From NCBI RefSeq assembly GCF_900113665.1, contig NZ_FOQD01000001.1:496001-560000 (forward strand): 64,000 nucleotides of DNA. The letters run 5' to 3'. Shown piece after piece: positions 1-8,803 of this stretch (positions within the stretch are counted from its first letter, which is position 1; each line of letters opens with the position of its first letter). Source of the stretch: Planctomicrobium piriforme. Its GTDB lineage: Bacteria; Planctomycetota; Planctomycetia; Planctomycetales; Planctomycetaceae. The position numbers and the translations under genes are program-made. The notes beneath the pieces are model-generated. The model saw only the letters and a program-made list of their open reading frames with translations. It did no database searches and was not told the origin of the DNA.

Positions 1-1
1 C

Positions 2-34
2 GAATGGGATGAGATCTTCACGGAGCTGACCTGA
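2..34 (+). CDS. 3' end of an upstream gene (partial)
   Basis: Only the last ten codons are inside the window; one frame reads EWDEIFTELT and then TGA at 32-34. The next gene, a response regulator, starts 47 bases later on the same strand, so the missing gene could be its partner sensor kinase, but ten residues cannot show this. Another frame also ends early, so the assignment is tentative. Confidence 0.35.
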   Translation, partial: EWDEIFTELT

Positions 35-81
35 GTCAAAACGGGCGACATTGAAACCTGGCGGACCGAATCGAGAAAGTC

Positions 82-525
82 ATGTCTCACGATGCCATTG
101 GTCGCCCAATGGAAATTCTGCTGATCGAAGACAGCCTGATGGCAGCCCGGCTGGCAACCGGCGCTCTGTCAAAAAGCGGTCTCGATCACCGGCTGACCTG
201 GCTGAGCGATGGCCAGGAAGCCCGCAGTTTCTTGCTGCAGAGCGGAAAGTACACGCGGGCTCCACGGCCCGATCTCATTTTGCTCGACCTGCATCTTCCG
301 GAAGTGGACGGGACCACGCTGCTGCGGGAGATCCGTGAGAAGCCGGCGCTCAAGATGATTCCCATCGTGATCATGACCGGTACTGCCGGGGAAAAAGAGA
401 TCACAGAAATCGAATCCCTGGACGTGCAGGGGTTTCTCGTGAAGCCGGTGGACCTCACCCAGTTCCTTAAACTGGTCGAGACGCTGAAAGGCTACTGGAA
501 AACCGATATGATCGTGAAAGGGTAG
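82..525 (+). CDS. Single-domain response regulator (CheY/Rcp1-like)
   Basis: 147-residue stand-alone receiver domain with no output domain, so it probably acts by protein contact in a phosphorelay. Visible receiver signatures are the acidic pair E16-D17, the phospho-acceptor D69 in LLDLHLP, T99 in the switch strand and K121-P122 in LVKP. The insert between beta-2 and beta-3 (around SFLLQSGKYTRAPRP) resembles the Rcp1-type regulators that pair with phytochrome-like or other hybrid kinases. Start: the ATG at 82 has only a weak purine stretch before it; an ATG at 109 (MEILLIED) would remove a non-conserved nine-residue head and is equally possible. The likely kinase partner would be the gene cut off at the left edge. 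Confidence 0.88.
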   Translation: MSHDAIGRPMEILLIEDSLMAARLATGALSKSGLDHRLTWLSDGQEARSFLLQSGKYTRAPRPDLILLDLHLPEVDGTTLLREIREKPALKMIPIVIMTGTAGEKEITEIESLDVQGFLVKPVDLTQFLKLVETLKGYWKTDMIVKG

Positions 526-865
526 ATTCGGCCAGAAGATGTCCTTCGTCGGCTGCCGTCTGCCTGGCTTGTGACTTTCCGAATTTGTTTGCATGCTGAA
601 TCTGTTCGACGTCCACATATTTCCCGCTGCAGCCAGTTGAAGAATTGCGGCCCCCGCCATGGGACCGGGCATCGATCCCGCGTCAGGCCAACGCTCCGCG
701 TGAGTCTGCTTCGTCAGGCTCATTCGGAGTCTTGCCCTTCCGGAGTCATGTCAGGCCCTGAATTCAGGTGCAGGCTCGCCCGCCAGTCCGGCGGCGGGCC
801 TGTTCTCGAAACGGCAGCGTTCGCAGAAGTGGACTGGGTGTTGCGGGACCGAACTGGAGCCCGCT
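526..865. other. Intergenic region, 340 nt, no gene seen
   Basis: Separates the response regulator from rnc. Open frames on either strand here have no recognisable protein features and overlap real genes antisense. A GGAG at 856-859 is the ribosome binding site of rnc. No clear promoter or terminator was recognised. Confidence 0.5.
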
Positions 866-1675
866 TTGAATTCCGATTCCATCAGCGATCTGACCTCGCC
901 TGACCCCGCCGCGGCAGATGACCTGCTCATCGAAGACGCGCTTGTTGAAGTTGTGGAACTCTCGCTGGACCGGCTGGAGGGTTGCCAGAAGATTCTGAAA
1001 TACCAGTTCCGAGAGACTCCGCTGTTGTTGCGGTGTCTCACGCATGCTTCGGCGGCCCGCACCCGGCTGGAATCCAACGAGCGTCTCGAGTTTCTGGGTG
1101 ACGCGATTCTCGGCGCCGTCGTCTGCGAAATGCTCTACGAAATGTTCCCCGAAAGTTCCGAAGGGGAGCTGACGCGCATCAAGTCGGTCGTCGTCAGCCG
1201 GACGACCTGTGCCCGCGTGGTGCAGGATCTCGGGCTGCAGGAATATCTGATTCTCGGCAAGGGCATCTCGACGCACGTGCATGTGCCCACGTCCATTCTC
1301 GCGACCGCTTTTGAGGCCCTGATCGGTGGGGTGTATCTGGACGGCGGATATGCGATGGCCCGAGAATTTGTCCGCTGGGTGATTGCCGAAGACGTGTTCG
1401 GCGCTGCGGAATCGGCGATCGGCGTGAACTACAAGAGCTTGTTCCAGCAGCGGACACAGCGGCTGTTCGGCGAAACCCCTCTGTACCGGGTGCTGGACGA
1501 ACGCGGACCCGATCACAGCAAATGTTTTCAGGTCGCCGCCGTTGTCGGGGTGAAAAATTTCTCACCGGCGTGGGGATCGAGCAAAAAGATCGCCGAGCAG
1601 CGCGCCGCCCACAACGCCCTGTGCGAACTCGATGGAGAACCCGTCCCTCACGACGACAGCACGGCGGGGGAATGA
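866..1675 (+). CDS. rnc: Ribonuclease III, with a substituted metal ligand
   Basis: Double-stranded RNA endonuclease for rRNA and mRNA processing, 269 aa. The N-terminal nuclease domain (about residues 40-170) carries the signature NERLEFLGDAIL with E72, E75 and D79, matching E. coli E38/E41/D45; E99 matches E65. A C-terminal dsRNA-binding domain spans about 188-255 (start VNYKSLFQQ, end AEQRAAHNAL). The start is a TTG with GGAG six bases upstream; no in-frame ATG precedes the conserved domain. Odd: in SILATAFEALIGG the residue at the E. coli D114 position is T147 (codon ACC at 1304-1306), while E150 (E117) is kept. The roughly 35-residue acidic N-terminal extension is longer than in E. coli. 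Confidence 0.93.
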   Translation: MNSDSISDLTSPDPAAADDLLIEDALVEVVELSLDRLEGCQKILKYQFRETPLLLRCLTHASAARTRLESNERLEFLGDAILGAVVCEMLYEMFPESSEGELTRIKSVVVSRTTCARVVQDLGLQEYLILGKGISTHVHVPTSILATAFEALIGGVYLDGGYAMAREFVRWVIAEDVFGAAESAIGVNYKSLFQQRTQRLFGETPLYRVLDERGPDHSKCFQVAAVVGVKNFSPAWGSSKKIAEQRAAHNALCELDGEPVPHDDSTAGE

Positions 1676-1930
1676 TCATTTCGCTTCAGCCGTCAGGATG
1701 CTGAATGTCTTCAGGCTGACTGCTGACCGCTGATTGCTGATTGCTTCACATGCGATTGAATCGCCCCAGAATTCTAACGTGGCTTTGCGTAGAACCGCTG
1801 CAGGGGTATATTGGGCGAAGGTCGCGGGTCGTTCAGTCGGAAGCGAAGGGACCGATGGCAAGATTGTTGCCTTTCGGGCCTGATATTTCTGATGCACCTG
1901 CGAACCGCCTGATGTGACGGGAGGGCTCGC

Positions 1931-2923
1931 GTGACATCTCCAGCACCATCTGCTGATGCTCTGTGCGGACAGGCGCGGGCCTGCCTGAAGCAGCGGGATG
2001 TTGCCGCAGCGGTCGCGTATTACGAACAGGCGATTGCTCTCGACCCGCATCACATCGCTGCCCACGAAGGGTTGGCGGCGGTCTGCTTCGCGAAAAAAGA
2101 CAACGACCGCGCGGTGGAACTTTTCAAACGGGTGGTCGCGCTGGATCCCCGTCGCAATGAGGCAAACGTCAATCTCGGCGCGGCTTATAATCGCCGGGGC
2201 GATTACCTCGAAGCGATCAAAACGCTGCGGCATGCCCTCGCCCGCGACCGGCTGTGTGCCGCCGCCTATTACAACCTGGGGTTCGCCCAGCGCGGCGCCA
2301 AGCAGCTCAGCATGGCGGTCTCAGCTTTCAAGGAAGCGATCCGACTCGACCCCTCAATGTGGGAGGCCTACGTCAATCTCGGCCAGTTGCTCCTCGAGAT
2401 GAAGAATCCCAGCCAGGCGCTGCTGAACTTCGAACGGGCTCTGCAACTGCGGCCTGATTCGACTCGGGCGCGCACGGGCGCGACGGAAGCGAGAAACCGC
2501 ATCGACGCCGGCAAGAAGGCGATCAGCCCGTTCGGCCGTCTGGTCGACCTGAAGGAGGTCGAGAAGAAGGCGGCGCAGGTCGAGGCGACCACGCGAACGC
2601 TCACCGCCGAAGAACGCTTTCAGGAGCGGTGCGAGGTACATCATCTCGCCAAGGACAACGAGCAAAGTTCCGTCTTGCTGCTCAACCACCTGAAGCAGGA
2701 AATGGGTCCAATTTTGCTGAGCCTGAACCGGCTGGTCACGGAAAAGCAGAACCCGGCGCTGTGGAGCACGAGTTTTGACGGGTTTCAGGCGTCCTTTCGG
2801 AAGTTTCAGGCCTTTGCCGACATGGCTGCCCGCAAGCTCGACGAACTGCAGCGGCACGAGCACTACATCTGCGGGCCGGCTGACGGCGCCGCCCAGGAGC
2901 CCGGCCAGGCCAAGCCGGCGTAG
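1931..2923 (+). CDS. TPR-repeat protein
   Basis: 330 aa with about five tandem tetratricopeptide repeats in residues 8-185 (repeating motif A-Y-N-L-G ... A-i-ALDP), followed by a charged helical C-terminal half with no recognised domain. No signal peptide is seen, so a cytoplasmic scaffold is likely. The start is GTG with a strong GGGAGG at 1919-1924, seven bases upstream. The C-terminal tail (DGAAQEPGQAKPA) is low-complexity. TPRs bind protein partners, but nothing nearby identifies one. Confidence 0.85.
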   Translation: MTSPAPSADALCGQARACLKQRDVAAAVAYYEQAIALDPHHIAAHEGLAAVCFAKKDNDRAVELFKRVVALDPRRNEANVNLGAAYNRRGDYLEAIKTLRHALARDRLCAAAYYNLGFAQRGAKQLSMAVSAFKEAIRLDPSMWEAYVNLGQLLLEMKNPSQALLNFERALQLRPDSTRARTGATEARNRIDAGKKAISPFGRLVDLKEVEKKAAQVEATTRTLTAEERFQERCEVHHLAKDNEQSSVLLLNHLKQEMGPILLSLNRLVTEKQNPALWSTSFDGFQASFRKFQAFADMAARKLDELQRHEHYICGPADGAAQEPGQAKPA

Positions 2924-3110
2924 CGGTTGCAACAATTGTGCAGCCCGTCGTCGAGGTTTATGCAGGAGAACGCCGCGACAAGATCTGGACCAGCGTCCGC
3001 CAGCCTGAGAGGATGAAGCGCTCATTAATCAGCGCCAAGTTTTCTGTCGTCAGTATTCAGTTCAAACCGGGTGATCAGTGATCGCAAAAGCTCGCTCATC
3101 CCTGGTGTTC

Positions 3111-3142
3111 AAACTGACAACTGAGAACTGAGAACTGACGAC
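3111..3142 (+). repeat. CTGA(G/A)AACTGA low-complexity array
   Basis: Imperfect tandem repeat of an ACTGAGA/AACTGAC unit in the spacer before the next gene. The same degenerate motif recurs near 13241, 21672, 31620, 56853, 59519 and 61966, always intergenic. Function unknown. Confidence 0.6.
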
Positions 3143-3165
3143 TTGAAACACTCACTGGCTGGAAC

Positions 3166-4398
3166 ATGGCTCGATTCTTTTCACGCCTGGGACGCGCGGC
3201 TAAAAACCGGATCAAGCGAGAGATCATCCGGCATCATCGCCGGTCGGGGACAGTCCTGTTCAGCGACACGACGCTCCGCGACGGCGAGCAGATGCCCGGC
3301 GCGACGCTGGAGCCTCGCGAGAAGCTGGAGATCGCGCTCGCACTCGAAGCACTGGGGGTGCATTCGCTAGATGCCGGATTCCCGGCATCCTCCGCCTCCG
3401 ATGTGGAAGCGATCCGGCTGATGGTGCCCGCTGTGAAACGGCCGGTTCTCACGGCGCTATGCCGCACGGTGCGGGGGGATATCGACCTGGCCGACGAAGC
3501 CCTGTCTGGACGGGCACAACACAAGCGGGGGGTGAGTCTGTTTTGCGGCACCAGTCCCCTGCACCGCGAATTCAAACTGCAGAAATCACGAGAGCAGATC
3601 CGCGACCTGGTCTGCAGCGCGATTGCGTACGCAGCGGAGAAGTTCGAGATCGTCGCCTTCAGCCCTGAGGATGCGAGTCGCACGGAACCGGACTTTCTGA
3701 TCGAGATGTATCAGGCGGCTATCGACGCCGGCGCGACGACGGTCGGCTTCCCGGATACCGTCGGCATCCTGACGCCGGAGAAGACCCGCGATGCCCTGCG
3801 GCACATTCAGGATCATGTGCCGAATCTTGACCGTGCCTTGTTTGCCGTCCATTTTCACAACGACCTGGGGCTGGCAGTGGCGAATACGCTGGCCGCGATT
3901 CAGGAAGGAGTGAACGTCGTCCAGGGGACGATCAACGGCATCGGCGAACGGGCAGGAAACACGGCGCTCGAACAGGTGGCGCTCGCCATGTCGCTGCATC
4001 CGGAGGAATACGGACCTCTCGAACGGATCGATCTCAAGAATGTCGCGGCGCTGTGCCGTCTGGTTGCGGAACGCACCGGGATTCCCATTCCCGTCAATCA
4101 ACCGATCGCCGGCGCGAACATCTTCGCCACGGAGGCAGGCATCCATCAGGATGGACTGCTCAAGAATCCCGACACTTATTTACCGTACCGACCGGACCAT
4201 GTCGGCGGACCTGGCATTGAACTGGTGATTGGCCGCCACAGTGGTCGGCGGGCTGTGCGACATCGGCTCGAAGAACTGGGATTTCAGTTCGACGACGCCC
4301 AGGTGGGTCTGGTTCTCGACACAATCAAGCAGCAGCCCAAGGGGACGTTTGTCAGTGAAACGGCTCTGCGACAGATTGCCGCCGAGATCGGACAATGA
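3166..4398 (+). CDS. Homocitrate/isopropylmalate synthase-family protein (NifV/AksA-like)
   Basis: 410 aa member of the HMGL-like DRE-TIM metallolyase family, which condenses acetyl-CoA with a 2-oxoacid. A basic N-terminal extension (about 26 residues) precedes the barrel; the catalytic R38-D39-G40-E41-Q42 motif and the metal-binding H229-x-H231 (in VHFHNDLG) are present, as are the NGIGERAGN loop and the GRHSGR motif. It lacks the C-terminal LeuA regulatory domain and is far shorter than the true LeuA at 29021-30595. By length and architecture it resembles homocitrate synthases (NifV, AksA); the 2-oxoacid cannot be read from sequence, and no nitrogenase or lysine gene lies nearby. It converges with the next gene, ten bases separating the two stops. 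Confidence 0.8.
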   Translation: MARFFSRLGRAAKNRIKREIIRHHRRSGTVLFSDTTLRDGEQMPGATLEPREKLEIALALEALGVHSLDAGFPASSASDVEAIRLMVPAVKRPVLTALCRTVRGDIDLADEALSGRAQHKRGVSLFCGTSPLHREFKLQKSREQIRDLVCSAIAYAAEKFEIVAFSPEDASRTEPDFLIEMYQAAIDAGATTVGFPDTVGILTPEKTRDALRHIQDHVPNLDRALFAVHFHNDLGLAVANTLAAIQEGVNVVQGTINGIGERAGNTALEQVALAMSLHPEEYGPLERIDLKNVAALCRLVAERTGIPIPVNQPIAGANIFATEAGIHQDGLLKNPDTYLPYRPDHVGGPGIELVIGRHSGRRAVRHRLEELGFQFDDAQVGLVLDTIKQQPKGTFVSETALRQIAAEIGQ

Positions 4399-4408
4399 CC
4401 ACTGGCTA

Positions 4409-5806
4409 TCACAACGTCGGCGGAACGAATCGCAACGTCAGCACGAGTTCGCGATCGCGGTTATTGAGCTGTTCCAGCAGTGGGGGCTCGACCGAAAAGA
4501 CGAACGAGGCCTGCCTGCCCTGCGGGCTGGCGACCAGGTAGTAGATCCAGTTCATCGGAATGTCTGCCCGGCCTTTGACGCTCTTCACGACGACGTTGCC
4601 GCTGACGGCGACCCGTAAGACCTTGCGTCCGTCGTCGAGCGGAATCGTTTCGCGGGAGATGACTTCGCCAAAGCGTTCTCCCAACGACTGCTCGATATCG
4701 GCCTCGAACTTTTCGAGCGAGGTCATGGCTCCCGTCTGGGCAGGCGGAGCGGGTGAGAAGTTGCATTGGGCGACCAGACTCCCGTGTTCGACCAGTCGCA
4801 GAATCGCCACCGGAGCGCCGCCGTCGTAGGCGGCCTGAAACAGATGCCAGTCGCGGCTGTGCGAAAGTTCCAGTCCCCAGGGACCGGCGAGATACTTCAG
4901 TCCGAGTGCTTCCGGCGAGGGCTCGAGTGGGATCCTGGAAAGCAATGCATCGGTCAGTTCGCCGGGGGAGTCCGCCAGCTTGCGCGAGAGGACCGTTGTG
5001 ACTTTCATGTCGAGGCCGGGGTTCACCGTCCCCACATCGGACGTGATCGTGTAGATCGTCTTCGCCTGCGTCAGGTACTGGGTTTCGAGATTGAACAGCA
5101 GGGCGCCGATCACGGTCACCGTGGTATTCGTCCCCAGCTTCTGGCCTTTAATCTTGCCGTTGAACGTCACTTTGGCGGCGGTCGGCGTCGCCTGATCGAG
5201 CCGGCATTTCAGTTCCGAGGTTTCAACCGCTTCGATGCCGGTGAGCATCTGCACGACCCAGTCGGCGGGAAGCCATTCTTCGCCGACGCGAACTTCAGTG
5301 AGCGGGAGCAGTGCCAGCAGCGAAAGCGAGTCGCCGGGGATCTCCAACAGGTCGACGGTTTCACGGGTCAGTTGTCCCTGGGGGCTGTAGCTCAGGAGCC
5401 CTTCCCGGGTGCCGCTGACGACGATGATCTGCCGGTTTTCCGGCAGGTCGACTTTGGTTTCGTAGCCAGCGACTTTGGTCGTCAGCAAGGCCGCCTGAAA
5501 TTCGCGGACTTCCCGCAAGGCTTCGGCGTCGCGACCGGCTGGAGGAAGTCGACGGCTGAGAAAGTCGAACGTCACGGTCGCCGCGAGTTCGAGTTCGTCC
5601 TTGGCGCCGTCCCCTTTAGCGGCCAGCACCTTGCCGGACGTGGTGATGTTCGACTGCGTGGAATAGGTTCGCTGGTCGGTATAGCTCTCGGCGAGCCGGA
5701 TGGCGTCGCCGGCCGTGGCCGTCTGACTGACAAGTCTGAGCAGCGCCGCACAGGCGACTGCGAGCGAGAACAGGCGAACAGATTCAATGGGCCGGCAGGC
5801 AGACAT
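4409..5806 (-). CDS. Exported protein of unknown function
   Basis: 465 aa. The chosen ATG at 5806 has GGAGGG about seven bases upstream; two ATGs at 5821 and 5812 lie over or too close to that site. Residues 1-33 form a signal peptide (basic start, then VRLFSLAVACAALL, cleavage likely after the ALA-like TATAG). The mature part is rich in beta-strand patterns with no catalytic motif I recognise. The C-terminal third (about residues 325-465) looks like a separate domain. Probably periplasmic; no function can be assigned. Confidence 0.75.
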   Translation of the reverse strand: MSACRPIESVRLFSLAVACAALLRLVSQTATAGDAIRLAESYTDQRTYSTQSNITTSGKVLAAKGDGAKDELELAATVTFDFLSRRLPPAGRDAEALREVREFQAALLTTKVAGYETKVDLPENRQIIVVSGTREGLLSYSPQGQLTRETVDLLEIPGDSLSLLALLPLTEVRVGEEWLPADWVVQMLTGIEAVETSELKCRLDQATPTAAKVTFNGKIKGQKLGTNTTVTVIGALLFNLETQYLTQAKTIYTITSDVGTVNPGLDMKVTTVLSRKLADSPGELTDALLSRIPLEPSPEALGLKYLAGPWGLELSHSRDWHLFQAAYDGGAPVAILRLVEHGSLVAQCNFSPAPPAQTGAMTSLEKFEADIEQSLGERFGEVISRETIPLDDGRKVLRVAVSGNVVVKSVKGRADIPMNWIYYLVASPQGRQASFVFSVEPPLLEQLNNRDRELVLTLRFVPPTL

Positions 5807-6039
5807 CAGCATTCCCTCCATGGATCGACTTCGACCACGTTGGCGTGCGGGCGTCGTTGCGTACCGAAAGAGTACGAAAACCACGTCCCGGCCGGGTGGG
5901 TCGGCCCTGATCTTACGAAGAGATCGCGGGCGACAGCCAGAGGAAATCCAGCCGCATCCCCAGGCGACGCCGGAAAGGAGCAGCGCCGAGGGCTGGAAAT
6001 GGAGGAATTCAGGCGGAAATGTACCTGAATCAGGCGATT

Positions 6040-6405
6040 TCAGGCCGTGGTCTTGGCCGCGCGGCCTGCCGCCGGCAGATCTTCCCAGATCATGACGCGA
6101 GCTTCGTCGATCAGAACGTTCATGCGTCCCGAGGCGTCATCGGCGGTGAGGGTGGCGCCCCAGGCGATCAGTTCGGCCTTATGCGGGCTATCTTTTTCGA
6201 TCGTGCCGTCATCACGAATCGCGCGCCAGGCCTGCAGATGCGGCCATTCCTTGCGGATCGTTTCCAGACAGGTTTGCATGGCCCGACCATTCGAGCCGGC
6301 ACTGAAGCCTGCCCGTTCGGCAATCGCAGTAAACTTGGCGACTTTGTCGAGCCGTTTAAGTTCCCATAATACTTCGGCAACGGCAGGTGCTCGCATGGAC
6401 GCCAT
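6040..6405 (-). CDS. Small alkyltransferase-like (MGMT/ATL-type) DNA-binding protein, tentative
   Basis: 121 aa from an ATG at 6405 with GGAGGGG five to six bases upstream. The run FTAIAERAGFSAGSNGRAMQ followed by WRAIRDDGTI resembles the helix-turn-helix and 'VV..DG' end of the MGMT/alkyltransferase-like DNA-binding domain, but the alkyl-acceptor PCHR motif is absent (the equivalent stretch reads HLQAWRAI). If correct it would be an ATL-type protein that binds alkylated DNA without repairing it. The tail RAAKTTA is short and basic. Homology is by eye only; a small winged-helix protein of another family is possible. Confidence 0.5.
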   Translation of the reverse strand: MASMRAPAVAEVLWELKRLDKVAKFTAIAERAGFSAGSNGRAMQTCLETIRKEWPHLQAWRAIRDDGTIEKDSPHKAELIAWGATLTADDASGRMNVLIDEARVMIWEDLPAAGRAAKTTA

Positions 6406-6731
6406 ACATTCCCCTCCAGACGTGAAATCAGCAGAAATCAACTTCTACGGTACCAGTCACGGCGCAGGTTCACAAGCCGGACTCCGCGTGTGCGAACACT
6501 CGCCTAAGGCAATTTTTTTGAATGCCGTGAGTGACCTTGACGTTTTGAATTTCAGGCCGTTGGTTGAAAGGCAAAAAACTCTGCGCTGGCAATGACCTCG
6601 ACATTGGCAAAACCAGCCGAGTGAAGTTTGTCGCGGTAAGTGAAAAATTATTTCAGGTGGACTCCAGGGCTTGAGCCGTAAGCAGGTATTGCGAATCAGA
6701 AATCCTTTTGTTGATTTTTGGGAAGAGCGAA
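6406..6731. other. Divergent intergenic region, 326 nt
   Basis: Lies between the alkyltransferase-like gene (minus) and a small membrane protein gene (plus). It must hold both promoters, but no convincing -35/-10 pair was seen. GGGAAG at 6720-6725 is the ribosome binding site of the next gene. Confidence 0.4.
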
Positions 6732-7109
6732 ATGGCGATTCTTGCTGGCGCACTGCTCTCGCTCGGTTTGGGATTACTGTTTTTGCTGTTATTTCTTTGC
6801 GATCCCAATGTGTCCACGAGCCGCGCTGAGCGCTGGTGGAGGTTCATCCCACCTGCACTGCATCGACCGATCGAACTCATCGTCGGCATTCCAGTTGCCG
6901 CTCTCGGAGTCTTGCTGTGGTGCGACCAGATCTATTTCTGGTCAGTCTACGAAGAGATGAGTCCTGATTTCCCGATTGCCGTTTTCTATACGCCAGCTTT
7001 CATCGTTGGGTGGAAGTGGGTGTTCCGTCCAGCTCGCTGCAATCCAACAGTGCCGGATGCTCCTTCATCAGAAGAGTCAGAAACTGTTGACGGCGGCGAA
7101 CCTCGGTGA
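6732..7109 (+). CDS. Small integral membrane protein, unknown function
   Basis: 125 aa with two clear transmembrane segments (about residues 2-24 and 45-66) and a weaker third around 80-97, then a polar tail (SSEESETVDGGEPR). The ATG at 6732 is preceded by GGGAAG with a six-base spacer; a TTG 24 bases upstream gives a longer but less supported form. No family recognised. It converges with prfC, 38 bases between the two ends. Confidence 0.65.
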   Translation: MAILAGALLSLGLGLLFLLLFLCDPNVSTSRAERWWRFIPPALHRPIELIVGIPVAALGVLLWCDQIYFWSVYEEMSPDFPIAVFYTPAFIVGWKWVFRPARCNPTVPDAPSSEESETVDGGEPR

Positions 7110-7147
7110 CATTCGAACTGCAACAGAACTGGACTGGCAATTCGCGA

Positions 7148-8803
7148 CTACACCTCTGGCCGGTGCTCCGAGAGTTTCACGTCGGGGTGGCGTCGGAGGA
7201 AGTAGTCCATCGACCAGTCGTCGGCAAACAGCAGCAGCGGCGCGCCGGTCTGGTCGTACATCACCCGGGAGCCGCTGGGGAGCGTGTACTTGTCGACGTC
7301 AAAGTTCGGAGTCTCGATCCAGCGGCCCATTTGAAACGGCAGCCGATCGACGGTCGTCTGTGCGTTGTACTCCGACGCCAGGCGGAACTGCACCACGTCG
7401 AACTGCAGTTCTCCCACGGCTCCCAGTGTCGGTTCGTGCAGCGTCGTTCCGCCGTCGGAGAGGAGCTGCACGGCCCCTTCTTCAATCAACTGTGTCACTC
7501 CGCGCGTAAACTGCTTGCGCTTGGAGGTGTCTGCACAGCGGAGGCGGACAAACCGTTCAGGTGCGTATTCCCAGCGGCCGCGGTACTGCAGCGGCTTACC
7601 GCCGCAGATCGTATCTCCCAGCCGCAGCTTGCCGGGGTTGACGATGCCGATCACGTCGCCGGGATAGGCTTCATCCACCGTTTCCCGTTCGGCGGCGAAA
7701 AGCTGATGCGAACGCGGAATTCGCAGCCGCTCGCCCGTGCGGCTGATCGTCACTTCCATATCCCGCTCGAACCGACCAGAGCAGACTCGTACAAATGCGA
7801 CGCGGTCGTGATGGCGGGGATCGAGGTTCGCCTGAATTTTGAAGACCAGCCCGGTGAAGTTGGGATTGGTCGGATCGATCAATCCCTGATCGCTCATCCG
7901 CGGAGACGGCGGCGGAGCGAGTCGCACGAAGCCCTGCAGAAACTGTTCGACCCCAAAGTTCGTCAACGCACTGCCGAAGAAGACAGGCGTCTGATTTCCC
8001 TTGAGAAACAGTTCGTTCTGGAAGGGCACCCCTGCCCCTTCCAGCAGGCTCACCTCATCCCGGACATGATCCATGATTTCAGGCGGAAACGGACAATTCG
8101 CCGCGTCATCCATGGCAGCGCGTTCCACCGGGACTTCATGCGCACCACGGAGTACCGGCGAAAACTTAATGACCTCGTTGGCCAGGCGGTCGACCAGCCC
8201 GTTGAAGTCGCGGCCGGTCCCGATCGGCCAGTTCACCGGAATGGCATCGATGCCGAGGACGTTTTCGATATCCGTCAGCACTCGCAACGGGTCGCCGCCG
8301 GGGCGGTCCATCTTGTTCACAAACGTGATGATCGGAATCTTCCGTTCTGCACAGATCTTAAACAGCTTGATCGTCTGGGATTCGATGCCGTTCACCGCGT
8401 CGACCACCATCACCGCGGTGTCGACCGCGTTCAGCGTGCGGTAGGTGTCTTCACTAAAGTCCTGGTGACCTGGCGTATCGAGCAGGTTGAGCCGGTAGCC
8501 GTCGTAATCAAAACAGAGACAGGTCGCGGTGACCGAAATCCCGCGCTCCTGCTCCATTTTCATCCAGTCGGATCGGGCCGCCCGTTGCGTTTTTCGTCCT
8601 CGCACTGCTCCGGCTTCTTCGATGCGGCCGGAATACAGCAGAATTTTTTCGGTCAGGGTGGTCTTACCGGCATCGGGGTGGGCGATGATGCCGAAGCTGC
8701 GACGACGAGCGATCTCGGCCCGGCGCTGTTTCACCGGATCTGACGAAGTCGCCGTTTCGATGGAGGGGAGCCCGTCCTGCTCCGGAGACACATTCGACGC
8801 CAT
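7148..8803 (-). CDS. prfC: Peptide chain release factor 3 (RF3)
   Basis: 551-aa translational GTPase that recycles RF1/RF2 from the ribosome after termination. G1 is AHPDAGKTT (residues 41-49), G3 is DTPGHQDF and G4 is NKMDR; the switch region contains the RF3-typical GRKTQRAARSDWMKMEQERGIS stretch (described here in parts, variant of the E. coli motif). The C-terminal part (LASEYN...RLPFQMGRWIE) matches RF3 domain III. Length is close to the usual 530 aa. The ATG at 8803 has AGGAAA upstream; an ATG at 8818 is also in frame. Confidence 0.95.
   Translation of the reverse strand: MASNVSPEQDGLPSIETATSSDPVKQRRAEIARRRSFGIIAHPDAGKTTLTEKILLYSGRIEEAGAVRGRKTQRAARSDWMKMEQERGISVTATCLCFDYDGYRLNLLDTPGHQDFSEDTYRTLNAVDTAVMVVDAVNGIESQTIKLFKICAERKIPIITFVNKMDRPGGDPLRVLTDIENVLGIDAIPVNWPIGTGRDFNGLVDRLANEVIKFSPVLRGAHEVPVERAAMDDAANCPFPPEIMDHVRDEVSLLEGAGVPFQNELFLKGNQTPVFFGSALTNFGVEQFLQGFVRLAPPPSPRMSDQGLIDPTNPNFTGLVFKIQANLDPRHHDRVAFVRVCSGRFERDMEVTISRTGERLRIPRSHQLFAAERETVDEAYPGDVIGIVNPGKLRLGDTICGGKPLQYRGRWEYAPERFVRLRCADTSKRKQFTRGVTQLIEEGAVQLLSDGGTTLHEPTLGAVGELQFDVVQFRLASEYNAQTTVDRLPFQMGRWIETPNFDVDKYTLPSGSRVMYDQTGAPLLLFADDWSMDYFLRRHPDVKLSEHRPEV

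Noticed and set aside
4766..6028. 420-codon plus-strand frame
   Set aside because: Antisense to the exported protein at 4409-5806, which has a signal peptide and a ribosome binding site.
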